Below are positions 56,533 to 64,000 of a stretch of DNA of 64,000 nucleotides, piece after piece. The stretch spans positions 1,054,001-1,118,000 of the forward strand of contig NZ_AHCB03000005.1 of NCBI RefSeq assembly GCF_000238335.3, in the 5' to 3' direction. The notes beneath the pieces are model-generated. The model had not been told where the DNA came from. It saw only the letters and a list, made by a program, of their open reading frames with translations, and did no database searches. How positions within the stretch are numbered: position 1 is the stretch's first letter; each line of letters begins with the position of its first letter. The position numbers were made by a program, and so were the translations under genes. This DNA comes from Pseudoalteromonas marina. Its GTDB lineage: Bacteria > Pseudomonadota > Gammaproteobacteria > Enterobacterales > Alteromonadaceae.

Positions 56533-57330
56533 ATGAAAAAATTGGTATTGGCACTAGTAGCAACGGCTGTTTTAGCAGGGTGTAAAACATCGCCAACAGG
56601 GCGTACTCAAATAGCGCTTTATTCGGATCAGCAAATGAGCGAAATGGGTACGGCTAGCTTTGCTGACATGAAAAAAAATCAGCCAATTAATAAAAATCCA
56701 AAAACCAATACATATGTAAATTGTATTGCTGAAAAAGTAATTGCCGTTTTACCTAATGAGTATGCATCTCAAAACTGGGAAGTGGTGGTATTTGAAGATG
56801 ATTCAGCAAATGCATTTGCTTTGCCTGGCGGTTATATTGGTGTTCATACCGGATTACTAAAAATAGCGACTAATCAAGATCAAGTTGCCACCGTTTTAGG
56901 GCATGAAGTAGGACACGTAATTGCAGAACACTCTAATGAACGTGTATCACAAAGCTCGTTGTTAAGTACGGGAATGCAGTTGGGTAGTGTTGCGCTTGAA
57001 ATGGGTAACGTGCAGTACCGTAATGAAATTATGCAAGGGCTCGGATTAGGCGCTCAATATGGTGTGGTTTTACCGTTTAGCCGTTCTCATGAATCTGAGG
57101 CCGATACCATTGGTCTTGATTTAATGGCTAAGGCGGGTTTCAACCCAAAAGAGTCGGTTACGCTTTGGGAAAACATGAGTAAAGCGGGAAGCGGTGCAAC
57201 GCCTGAGTTTTTGTCTACACACCCAGCACCAACGAGTCGTATTAATAATTTGCAGTCGCAAATGACAAAAGCATTAAGTGAGCAAAGTACTGCAAACTCG
57301 CAAGGAAAAAGGCCACAGTGCTCACTTTAG
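56533..57330 (+). CDS. M48-family metalloprotease lipoprotein (LoiP/YggG-like)
   Basis: A 265-residue exported zinc peptidase. Lipobox LAGC places the acylated cysteine at residue 17. The active site HEVGH is at 124-128, and the third ligand lies in HESEADTIGLD (about residue 194). The length and absence of TPR repeats resemble LoiP (YggG) of E. coli, a membrane-associated protease; the assignment is by family. The conserved end HPAPTSRINNL is present. It is alone, with a terminator shared with the converging hydrolase gene. Confidence 0.92.
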   Translation: MKKLVLALVATAVLAGCKTSPTGRTQIALYSDQQMSEMGTASFADMKKNQPINKNPKTNTYVNCIAEKVIAVLPNEYASQNWEVVVFEDDSANAFALPGGYIGVHTGLLKIATNQDQVATVLGHEVGHVIAEHSNERVSQSSLLSTGMQLGSVALEMGNVQYRNEIMQGLGLGAQYGVVLPFSRSHESEADTIGLDLMAKAGFNPKESVTLWENMSKAGSGATPEFLSTHPAPTSRINNLQSQMTKALSEQSTANSQGKRPQCSL

Positions 57331-57385
57331 TTGAGCTCTTAACAGTATAAAGCAGTGGCGTATAGTGTTGATGCGCTAATAAAAT

Positions 57386-57420
57386 AAAACCCCTGAATGT
57401 AAAATACTTTCAGGGGTTTT
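57386..57420. terminator. Bidirectional terminator after the M48 protease gene
   Basis: AAAACCCCTGAA and TTTCAGGGGTTTT pair in a long stem with a roughly 9-nt loop between converging genes. Confidence 0.9.
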
Positions 57421-57449
57421 ATTTTGTCGGTTATGTGTATTTATGTGTG

Positions 57450-58466
57450 TTATTCAGCAGCGAGTGCTTCTTTAAATACAGTTTTAAAGCGCTCAAAGTC
57501 TTCTATATGTGGTAAGTGGCCTAAATTATCGAGCTCATATAATTTAGCATTGGGGATAAGCGATACGGCATTTTTGCCTAACTTATCGTATCGACCAAGC
57601 TCGTAATCTACACCGGTTTTTTTCCAGTTGCGGCCTGGTCCTGTTCTATCACGGGTACCAATAATTAACTCAACTGGCACGGCAAAGTCTTTAAATTCAG
57701 TAATAACGGGTTGAGTGAAAATCATATCGTATGTTTTAGCATTAACCCACGCCATGTGAGCTTTATCCGGCCCTTGTATTTGCCCTGTAATAAAGTTCGT
57801 TAATGCTGAATATGTAGCGTTCCACTTACCATCGTAATAGTTTTTTTGCTGATATTTTTTTACGCCCTTGGGCGTTTTAGCAAGCTCATTTTTATAAAAG
57901 AAGTTGGTGTCTTTGTATTCAACATAATGTAAGTAGTTTTCAAGCCCTATAGGGTTAAGCAAAACCAATTTAGTTGTTGTATTGGGATACATTAAAGCAA
58001 AGCGACTTGCCAACATGCCGCCCATAGAATGGCCAACTACAATTGTTTGTTTTAAGTTAAGGTAGGCAATTAACGCATGTGTATGGTAGGCAAGCGATGC
58101 AAACGAATACTGATAATTAGTGGGTTTAGATGATTTACCAAAGCCAATTTGATCAGGAATTAATACACCAAAGCCAAGCGATTGTAAGTACTGCGCTGTA
58201 GTCGTCCAATAATCAGCATTAAAATTTTTGCCGTGCATGAGTGTCACGGTAGGCATCTTTTCTTTGGTAGGCTTTAGGTAAATATACGCTATCTTTAAAG
58301 ACTGCTTTTGTGATTCAACGCTAAAGTAATTTACTTTAAAGTCATATTGATAACTGCTTAAAAGGGCATCGTAAGATAGGGACTCTGTATTTACTTCACT
58401 ACTTGCTAAAGCATTATTAGTTAAAGCTAACAGGGCAGCAAAACACATCACTTTAATTGACATCAT
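57450..58466 (-). CDS. Exported alpha/beta hydrolase
   Basis: A 338-residue protein with a Sec signal peptide (about 1-21, ending ALA). The alpha/beta-hydrolase core has the oxyanion segment LMHGKNFNADYW, the nucleophile elbow GHSMGG (Ser147), an acid near GTRDRTGPGR and the histidine in LGHLPHIEDFERF. The sequence is complete. The substrate cannot be inferred; the fold is used for esters, peptides and haloalkanes. Its neighbours (a protease and an outer-membrane channel) give no metabolic context. Confidence 0.88.
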   Translation of the reverse strand: MMSIKVMCFAALLALTNNALASSEVNTESLSYDALLSSYQYDFKVNYFSVESQKQSLKIAYIYLKPTKEKMPTVTLMHGKNFNADYWTTTAQYLQSLGFGVLIPDQIGFGKSSKPTNYQYSFASLAYHTHALIAYLNLKQTIVVGHSMGGMLASRFALMYPNTTTKLVLLNPIGLENYLHYVEYKDTNFFYKNELAKTPKGVKKYQQKNYYDGKWNATYSALTNFITGQIQGPDKAHMAWVNAKTYDMIFTQPVITEFKDFAVPVELIIGTRDRTGPGRNWKKTGVDYELGRYDKLGKNAVSLIPNAKLYELDNLGHLPHIEDFERFKTVFKEALAAE

Positions 58467-58560
58467 TTCATTATTCCTTCAAAGGTAAAGCATGAGGCTT
58501 AAAAGAAATACGACAATAACTAAGTATTTACAGCCATTCAATTAAATACTTTTATGGCAT

Positions 58561-58587
58561 AAAAAAAGGAGCGCTTAATAGGGCTCC
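58561..58587 (-). terminator. Terminator of the Tsx-like gene
   Basis: On the minus strand GGAGC(10 nt)GCTCC is followed by T7, about 32 bp after the stop. Confidence 0.8.
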
Positions 58588-58618
58588 AATTTATGTGATT
58601 TTAACGCAGTGTAATTGC

Positions 58619-59407
58619 TTAAAAGGTCCACTCTACATGTATTTGCGGAACTGACTCTGTCACTTCAGTTCCTAGCTTGTTATGCCAGTATTGAAGCTCC
58701 ATGCCGAGTAGCAACGTATTTTCTTTCATTTCAAAGGCATGACCCATGTCCCATACTAAAATAGGTTGTGCGAGTATCCATGCCTCTACATCGTTTCCAA
58801 ATTCGTCTTCACGTTCTGCAATGTATTCTGCGTGCCCTCTAAAGCTGAACTTTTGTGAGCCAATAGTAAAAGGGTATTCAAAAGCTACATCAAACATCCA
58901 ACTATTTGTTTCTATGGGGGCACCACCTTTAGCAACACCTTCGCTGTCGTCAATATAGGCTGTTACTATCGTTTGAAAGAAGTTAAAACCTGGTACATCC
59001 CAGCTTAATTTAACACCCGGCAGGTATTTCACCATTTTAGCATCGCCAGCAATATTTATACCGCCAGTAAGGCCAACATCTAATAACGCACCGGTGCCAA
59101 TTTTTTCACCGCTGAGCGCCGATAAGCTAACAGTTGAATACCATTCGCCGTAAAAATCGCTATCTTGATAGCCGTCAGCTTTATCGTCTTTACTGTAATC
59201 AATGAAAAAGAAGTTGTCGCCGTAATCGTAACCCGATGCATGTTGAACTGAGTAAACCGTGGTATCTGACTCCTGCTCAGTAAAAGGGTTTTTTTGGTCG
59301 CCATTGTTAATGTGTAATGCTGTGCTGCTCCAATTAGCGGCAAAAGCAGAAGACGATAAAGCAATGGATGTAAGGGTAAAAAAGGAGAGTATTTTATTTA
59401 ATTTCAT
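58619..59407 (-). CDS. Tsx/OmpK-like outer-membrane channel
   Basis: A 262-residue outer-membrane beta-barrel. A signal peptide (about 1-23, ending AFA) precedes alternating beta strands. The last residue is Phe (HVEWTF), the usual outer-membrane targeting end. The pattern ANWSS, DNFFFIDYS and GEWYSTVSL resembles the nucleoside-specific channel family (Tsx, OmpK). Nucleoside uptake is plausible but not proven. It is followed by a terminator and preceded by the NhaC-type gene on the same strand. Confidence 0.75.
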   Translation of the reverse strand: MKLNKILSFFTLTSIALSSSAFAANWSSTALHINNGDQKNPFTEQESDTTVYSVQHASGYDYGDNFFFIDYSKDDKADGYQDSDFYGEWYSTVSLSALSGEKIGTGALLDVGLTGGINIAGDAKMVKYLPGVKLSWDVPGFNFFQTIVTAYIDDSEGVAKGGAPIETNSWMFDVAFEYPFTIGSQKFSFRGHAEYIAEREDEFGNDVEAWILAQPILVWDMGHAFEMKENTLLLGMELQYWHNKLGTEVTESVPQIHVEWTF

Positions 59408-59526
59408 AATTTGTATTTAACTATAACTTGAGTGACACGCGAAAGCGCGCATTATAGCAAAAGTGATTAATATGTAGAGTAATATGTTGCAGCTTGTTTT
59501 TAAGCTGCAACAGTGGGGCAAAGGTT

Positions 59527-60840
59527 TTAAGCTTTATTACGACGCAAACAAATTATTGCTATAGCGGTAAATGCTAAAATGAAACAATAATAAGACGATG
59601 TTGAGACTTCCCAAGGGCTAATTTTAAACGTAGCGCCAAGTAAAAGTGCTTGTGCTCCATAAGGTAAAGAGCCCTGAGTTACACAAGCAAAAATATCAAG
59701 TAGGCTTGCAGAGCGTTTGCCACTAATTTCACCATCGTCAGCGAGTTTTTTAGCAATAGGACCTGCCACAATAATTGAAACGGTATTGTTGGCAATACAA
59801 ATGTTACTTGTCATGACTAGGGCTGCAATACCAAGTTGGTCAGCTACTTTACGGTGCCATTTAGCAATTACTTTAGTAATGGCTTGAATTTTTTGGGCAA
59901 TGTAATCAAGGCCACCGTTAATGCGAATAAATTCAGAAAGGCCACCAATAAACATAGAAAGTAAAAATATTTCCTGCATATCGGTAAAACCTTGATAAAT
60001 ATCTTTAACAAAGCTAGACCCTTCGTAGCTACCGGTAAAGCCCATTAATGCAGCAAATATAATACCGCTAAATAACACAACAAATACATTTAGACCTGCT
60101 ACGGCGAGAACTAAAATAAAGGCATAAGGTAGCACTAACCAAATATCGTAATCTTGGGTTTCGACCACTTGCGCTGCAGGCGTAAGGTAAAACAATAAAC
60201 CGATTGTTAAAATTGCGGCTGGTACTGCAATTTTAAGGTTTTCTTTAAATTTATCTTTCATTTCACAACCTTGCGTACGTGTAGCCGCAATAGTGGTATC
60301 TGAAATAATTGATAAGTTATCGCCAAACATAGCGCCTGACACAATAGTACCCGCCATAAGGGCTGGGTCTATGCCTGTTTTGATCGACACCGCATAAGCA
60401 ATTGGGCCAATCGCCCCAATAGTACCCATTGATGTGCCCATGGCTGTAGATACAACCGCGGCAATTAAAAATAAACCAGGAAGTAATAGAGCAGGCGGTA
60501 TCAGTGATAAACCCGCATTAACTACTGCGTCAACACCCCCTGTTGCACTGGCCACTGCAGAAAAAGCACCAGCAAGCAGGTAAATTAAACACATCGTAAT
60601 AATGTTGTTATGCCCAGCGCCTTTTATAAAGGTTTCAACACATTGATTAACAGTGCCTTTATTAAGTATAAAGGCAAGCATAATGGCGGGTAATATTGCC
60701 ACCGGTGCTGGGAGTTGATAAAAAGCGTAATCAACCCCTTGAGATTGCAGGTATAAACCAGAACCTAAAAATAGGGCTACAAATGTTAGTAGGGGTAGTA
60801 AAGAAAGTATTGCTTTGTTTTTATTAAATGATGGCTGCAT
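59527..60840 (-). CDS. NhaC-family Na+/H+ antiporter
   Basis: A 437-residue inner-membrane protein with about 11-12 helices. The family signatures ATGGVDAVV, MGTSMGTIGAIGPIAYAV, SGAMFGDNLSIISDTT and NNTVSIIVAGPIAKK are evident. It should exchange Na+ and protons, useful in a marine habitat; related proteins carry other exchanges (for example malate/lactate), so the substrate is not certain. The ATG at 60840 has GAGG six bases upstream; the ATG at 60843 is also possible, and the TTG at 60858 is unlikely. Confidence 0.9.
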   Translation of the reverse strand: MQPSFNKNKAILSLLPLLTFVALFLGSGLYLQSQGVDYAFYQLPAPVAILPAIMLAFILNKGTVNQCVETFIKGAGHNNIITMCLIYLLAGAFSAVASATGGVDAVVNAGLSLIPPALLLPGLFLIAAVVSTAMGTSMGTIGAIGPIAYAVSIKTGIDPALMAGTIVSGAMFGDNLSIISDTTIAATRTQGCEMKDKFKENLKIAVPAAILTIGLLFYLTPAAQVVETQDYDIWLVLPYAFILVLAVAGLNVFVVLFSGIIFAALMGFTGSYEGSSFVKDIYQGFTDMQEIFLLSMFIGGLSEFIRINGGLDYIAQKIQAITKVIAKWHRKVADQLGIAALVMTSNICIANNTVSIIVAGPIAKKLADDGEISGKRSASLLDIFACVTQGSLPYGAQALLLGATFKISPWEVSTSSYYCFILAFTAIAIICLRRNKA

Positions 60841-61045
60841 CATAATCCTCGGAACCAATTAATTACCACAGCCAAAAATTCCTCTTTTAGCTGAATTTAG
60901 CAAGTCTATCTACGTTGTTAAAAGCTAACAAATAGTAGAACAATGCAGCGCCCGCAAGCCAAAGACCAAATCGACGCGAAGGGGAAGTTTAAATGTATAG
61001 ATGGCTAAAGTAAACTGGTATTGTTATTATTCTTTTATTAAAGGG

Positions 61046-61074
61046 TTGACTGACTATTACATGACTTTTAGATA
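61046..61074 (+). promoter_or_regulatory. Possible sigma-70 promoter of dapB
   Basis: TTGACT at 61046-61051, a 17-bp spacer, and TAGATA at 61069-61074. The -35 is good and the -10 weak. The roughly 345-bp divergent region (60841-61188) otherwise shows no gene. Confidence 0.35.
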
Positions 61075-61188
61075 AAATCTACTAAGTACGTTACTTTCAG
61101 TGATTGATGTTAACTGAGCGATATATACACTCAATATATACAAAACGATCGGTTTACGGTTTAAACAAAAATAAATTAAGGCATAGTG

Positions 61189-61986
61189 ATGATTCGAATA
61201 GGTGTTTTTGGTGCTAATGGCAGAATGGGTTTAGCTTTATTGGAAGCCGCAACAATAAAAGAGCAAACACAACTAACAGGCGCCTATGTTCGCAGTGGGT
61301 CATCGTTAATTGGAGTTAATGTAAACCAAATAAATAGCGCTGCTGATAAAAACGTATGTTTTAGCGACGAAAACACGCTCGAAAGTGTTGATGTTTTAAT
61401 TGATTTCACCCTGCCAGACGGTATGCGTAGCCACTTAAAGCGTGCTGTTGAACAATCTCTCCCTTTAGTTATTGGCACAACAGGTTTAACGGCCGATGAC
61501 ATGGCATTATTAGAAAATGCTGCTAAACATATACCTATTGTATTTGCTCGTAACTACAGTGTTGGTGTAAATGTTTTACTAAATTTAGTTCAAACGGCTG
61601 CCACTAAGTTCGGTGACGATTTAGATATTGAGATATTTGAAGCGCATCACCGTCATAAAATCGATGCGCCATCGGGCACGGCTCTGGCAATTGGTGAGTC
61701 AATTGCAGATGCAAAAGGATGGAACCACGAAGAGGTTGCTGTATACGATCGAAGCCAAATTGAAACTGAAAAATCTCAAAACGAAATTGGTTATTCAGTC
61801 CTAAGAGGAGGTGACATAGTAGGTGAACATACCGCCTATTTTGCCACAATGGGGGAAAGGCTTGAATTAACGCACAAAGCAAGTTCGAGAATGACCTTTG
61901 CGCTAGGCGCTATAAGAGCTGCAAGCTGGTTGCAAAATAAACCGGTAGGACTTTATGACATGCAAGATGTGCTCGATTTAAAGTAG
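61189..61986 (+). CDS. dapB: 4-hydroxy-tetrahydrodipicolinate reductase
   Basis: A 265-residue cytosolic enzyme of lysine and diaminopimelate synthesis. The N-terminal nucleotide motif GVFGANGRMG, the IGTTGL segment, the catalytic EAHHRHKIDAPSGTAL (with the His and Lys) and the C-terminal GEHTAYFATMGERLELTHKA are characteristic. The ATG at 61189 (AAGG seven bases upstream) is preferred over the GTG at 61186. It lies before carA, as in many gammaproteobacteria, but with 362 bp of separate leader. Confidence 0.97.
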   Translation: MIRIGVFGANGRMGLALLEAATIKEQTQLTGAYVRSGSSLIGVNVNQINSAADKNVCFSDENTLESVDVLIDFTLPDGMRSHLKRAVEQSLPLVIGTTGLTADDMALLENAAKHIPIVFARNYSVGVNVLLNLVQTAATKFGDDLDIEIFEAHHRHKIDAPSGTALAIGESIADAKGWNHEEVAVYDRSQIETEKSQNEIGYSVLRGGDIVGEHTAYFATMGERLELTHKASSRMTFALGAIRAASWLQNKPVGLYDMQDVLDLK

Positions 61987-62295
61987 TTTAGTATCTATTT
62001 TGGGTGTTTGGGTCTAATTTTAGCTAAAAGCACTTATTTGTTATGATTTACCAAATAATGTTAGACCTAAAACTCAACATCATGTAGTATACAGCCAATT
62101 TGCCAAAAATTACTAAATGCGTGTTTCCAATTATACCCAAGTGGCTAGTAAAATCAGGGGTTCAGTGGGAATGATAAGAGTTTTAGGCAAGAAAAAATGT
62201 TGAAGATTTAGCGGTTATATCGGCCTCATTTAAGACTGCGTAAAACAATTTAATCTCATACAAAATCTGGTTTTGACGATCCCTCTGGGTATTGG

Positions 62296-62330
62296 CGGGG
62301 TGATAAGCAATTTGCTTACTCCCGTTTTTT
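62296..62330 (+). terminator. Terminator-like hairpin (possible attenuator) in the carA leader
   Basis: CGGG and CCCG close an outer stem. Inside it, TAAGCAA and TTGCTTA form a perfect 7-bp stem around one base (a 3-base loop in practice). T6 follows directly. It ends only 18 bases before the carA start, overlapping the expected 5' leader, so it must be bypassed for carAB expression. No arginine- or pyrimidine-rich leader peptide with a good ribosome site was found, so the control signal is open. Confidence 0.7.
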
Positions 62331-62348
62331 ACTGTTAGGAGGTTTAAC

Positions 62349-63485
62349 TTGACTAAATCCGCTCTGTTAGTCCTAGAAGACGGCACAGTGTTTCGCGGTA
62401 CTGCAATCGGCGCTGACGGCATGTCAGTCGGTGAAGTGGTATTCAATACGTCTATGACTGGTTATCAAGAAATTTTGACTGACCCTTCGTACGCGGAACA
62501 AATCGTAACTTTGACGTACCCACATATCGGTAATACGGGTACCAACAGCGAAGACGAAGAAGCGAATCAAATATGGGCTAAAGGCCTAGTGATCCGTGAT
62601 TTGCCACTGCTAGCAAGTAATTTTCGTAACGAGCAATCGTTAGATGATTACTTGAAAGAACGTAATATTTTAGGTATTGCGGACATCGACACCAGAAAGC
62701 TAACACGTATTTTGCGCGACAAAGGCGCTCAAAATGGTTGTATTATTGCTGGTGACGAACTAGACGAACAAAAAGCGCTACAAGCCGCGCAAGCCTTCCC
62801 AGGCTTAAAAGGTATGGATTTAGCAAAAGTTGTCTCAACCAAGGAAAATTTTGAGTGGCGCGAATCAAGCTGGACATTAGGCGAGGGGTTTAAAACCTTA
62901 GATACCGCCGATGAAAAGTTTCATGTTGTAGCCTATGACTTCGGTGTTAAGCGTAATATATTACGTATGCTTGTTGACCGTGGTTGTAAACTTACCGTAG
63001 TACCTGCACAAACTAGTGCTGCTGACGTACTCGCATTAAACCCCGATGGTATTTTCTTATCTAATGGCCCTGGCGATCCTGAGCCATGTACATACGCAAT
63101 TGACGCGATAAAATCATTTTTAGAAACCGACACACCCATTTTTGGTATTTGTTTAGGTCACCAGTTATTAGCGCTTGCTTCAGGTGCTAAAACAGAAAAA
63201 ATGAAATTTGGCCATCATGGTGGTAACCACCCAGTTAAAGATCTAGACCGCGATGTAGTGATGATCACAGCGCAAAACCATGGTTTTGCAGCCCAAGAAT
63301 CAAGCCTACCAAGCACGCTTCGTGCAACACACAAATCACTGTTTGACGGTACGCTTCAGGGTATTCATCGTACAGATAAGCCAGCATTTAGTTTTCAGGG
63401 TCACCCTGAGGCAAGTCCTGGCCCGCATGATGCAGCCCCATTATTTGACCACTTCATCGATTTGATGCAAGCGCGTAAACACTAA
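62349..63485 (+). CDS. carA: Carbamoyl-phosphate synthase small subunit
   Basis: A 378-residue glutaminase that supplies ammonia to CarB for arginine and pyrimidine synthesis. The GATase domain carries the nucleophile Cys268 in FGICLGHQ and His/Glu in [13 protein letters not shown]. The N-terminal domain begins [15 protein letters not shown]. The start is a TTG at 62349 with AGGAGG six bases upstream; E. coli carA also starts with UUG. carB follows 16 bp later. Confidence 0.98.
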   Translation: MTKSALLVLEDGTVFRGTAIGADGMSVGEVVFNTSMTGYQEILTDPSYAEQIVTLTYPHIGNTGTNSEDEEANQIWAKGLVIRDLPLLASNFRNEQSLDDYLKERNILGIADIDTRKLTRILRDKGAQNGCIIAGDELDEQKALQAAQAFPGLKGMDLAKVVSTKENFEWRESSWTLGEGFKTLDTADEKFHVVAYDFGVKRNILRMLVDRGCKLTVVPAQTSAADVLALNPDGIFLSNGPGDPEPCTYAIDAIKSFLETDTPIFGICLGHQLLALASGAKTEKMKFGHHGGNHPVKDLDRDVVMITAQNHGFAAQESSLPSTLRATHKSLFDGTLQGIHRTDKPAFSFQGHPEASPGPHDAAPLFDHFIDLMQARKH

Positions 63486-63501
63486 TTTAACTGGAGTAAT
63501 A

Positions 63502-64000
63502 ATGCCAAAACGTACCGACATAAAAAGCATTCTTATCTTAGGCGCAGGCCCAATTGTTATTGGTCAAGCTTGTGAATTTGACTACTCTGGTGCACAAGCG
63601 TGTAAAGCACTCAGAGAAGAAGGCTATAGAGTTATCCTTGTTAACTCAAACCCAGCAACGATTATGACCGACCCAGAAATGGCTGATGCAACATACATCG
63701 AACCTATTCACTGGGAAGTAGTAGAAAAAATCATCGAAAAAGAAAAGCCAGATGCAGTCCTGCCTACTATGGGCGGTCAAACAGCATTAAACTGTGCACT
63801 TGATTTAGATAAGCACGGTGTATTGGCTAAGCATGGCGTAGAGTTAATTGGCGCAACAGCTGATGCAATAGACAAAGCCGAAAACCGTGAACGCTTTGAC
63901 ACTGCAATGAAAAATATTGGGCTTGAGTGTCCTCGTGCAGAGATAGCACACTCAATGGAAGAAGCTAAAGATACAATGAGCCGCATAGGCTTACCGTGTA
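63502..64000 (+). CDS. carB: Carbamoyl-phosphate synthase large subunit (5' part only)
   Basis: Runs off the window; about 166 codons are visible. The start [20 protein letters not shown] and the [18 protein letters not shown] segment are characteristic of the N-terminal ATP-grasp half of CarB, which makes carboxyphosphate and carbamate. GGAG five bases before the ATG at 63502 is the ribosome site. It is translated with carA from the same operon. Confidence 0.97.
   Translation, partial: MPKRTDIKSILILGAGPIVIGQACEFDYSGAQACKALREEGYRVILVNSNPATIMTDPEMADATYIEPIHWEVVEKIIEKEKPDAVLPTMGGQTALNCALDLDKHGVLAKHGVELIGATADAIDKAENRERFDTAMKNIGLECPRAEIAHSMEEAKDTMSRIGLPC

Noticed and set aside
62183..62446. 87-codon minus-strand frame across the carA leader
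   Set aside because: Overlaps the start of carA and the attenuator-like hairpin; no ribosome site and no recognisable product.

Overview
The window is chromosomal DNA of an AT-rich marine gammaproteobacterium. The gene set and order (apt-dnaX-ybaB-recR-htpG-adk, dapB-carA-carB, a TtpC-type TonB2 operon, yeaG-yeaH-spoVR, gltBD) and the protein sequences point to Alteromonadales, most likely Pseudoalteromonas. No rRNA, tRNA, insertion sequence, prophage or CRISPR array was seen. Most of the window is core genome; the novelty is in small genes, repeats and regulatory DNA.

Layout. 1-3.9 kb: a partial GAF-GAF-GGDEF-EAL protein, pyrC, and a cold-shock gene with a long leader. 3.9-4.9 kb: an AT-rich gap with dyads. 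4.9-9.9 kb: a TonB2 energy-transduction operon (DUF3450, TtpC-like, ExbB, ExbD, TonB, TPR protein). 9.9-12.7 kb: a DUF3080 lipoprotein, a DksA/TraR zinc-finger protein and dusC. 12.9-15.3 kb: a metallophore RiPP (bufferin/Hvf-type) cluster. It holds a secreted precursor with 14 EGKC motifs in a 51-bp tandem repeat, a DUF692/MNIO enzyme, its DUF2063 partner and a 40-residue membrane peptide. 15.5-25.8 kb: apt, dnaX (with a complete -1 frameshift signal), ybaB, recR, an LplT-PlsC fusion, an RluA-type enzyme, htpG with a sigma-32 promoter, adk, and an exported thiol peroxidase. 26-28 kb: a REC-CheC protein and a PAS-diguanylate cyclase. 28-34.2 kb: spoVR/yeaH/yeaG, sodB, grxD.

34.3-41.8 kb is one leftward operon: a 32-residue membrane peptide, an HlyD-type adaptor, an ABC ATPase, two FtsX/MacB-like permeases, a sigma-54 response regulator and its kinase. 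It is preceded by a sigma-54-like promoter and two strong palindromes two helical turns apart, which looks like a self-activating envelope-stress or efflux system. 42.1-48.3 kb: gltBD, with an ARG box and two further dyads upstream. 48.6-56.4 kb: a membrane diguanylate cyclase, recN, nadK, an HrcA-family regulator and grpE (each behind its own sigma-32-type promoter), and a Bcr/CflA transporter. 56.5-61 kb: an M48 lipoprotein protease, an exported alpha/beta hydrolase, a Tsx-like channel and an NhaC antiporter. 61.2-64 kb: dapB, then carA (UUG start, with a terminator-like hairpin in its leader) and the start of carB.

The most interesting loci are the MNIO RiPP cluster with its expanded repeat precursor, the sigma-54/two-component ABC operon with its unannotated small membrane peptide, the recoding site in dnaX, and the double RpoH promoters flanking an HrcA-family gene. 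All calls come from reading the sequence; no database search was run.
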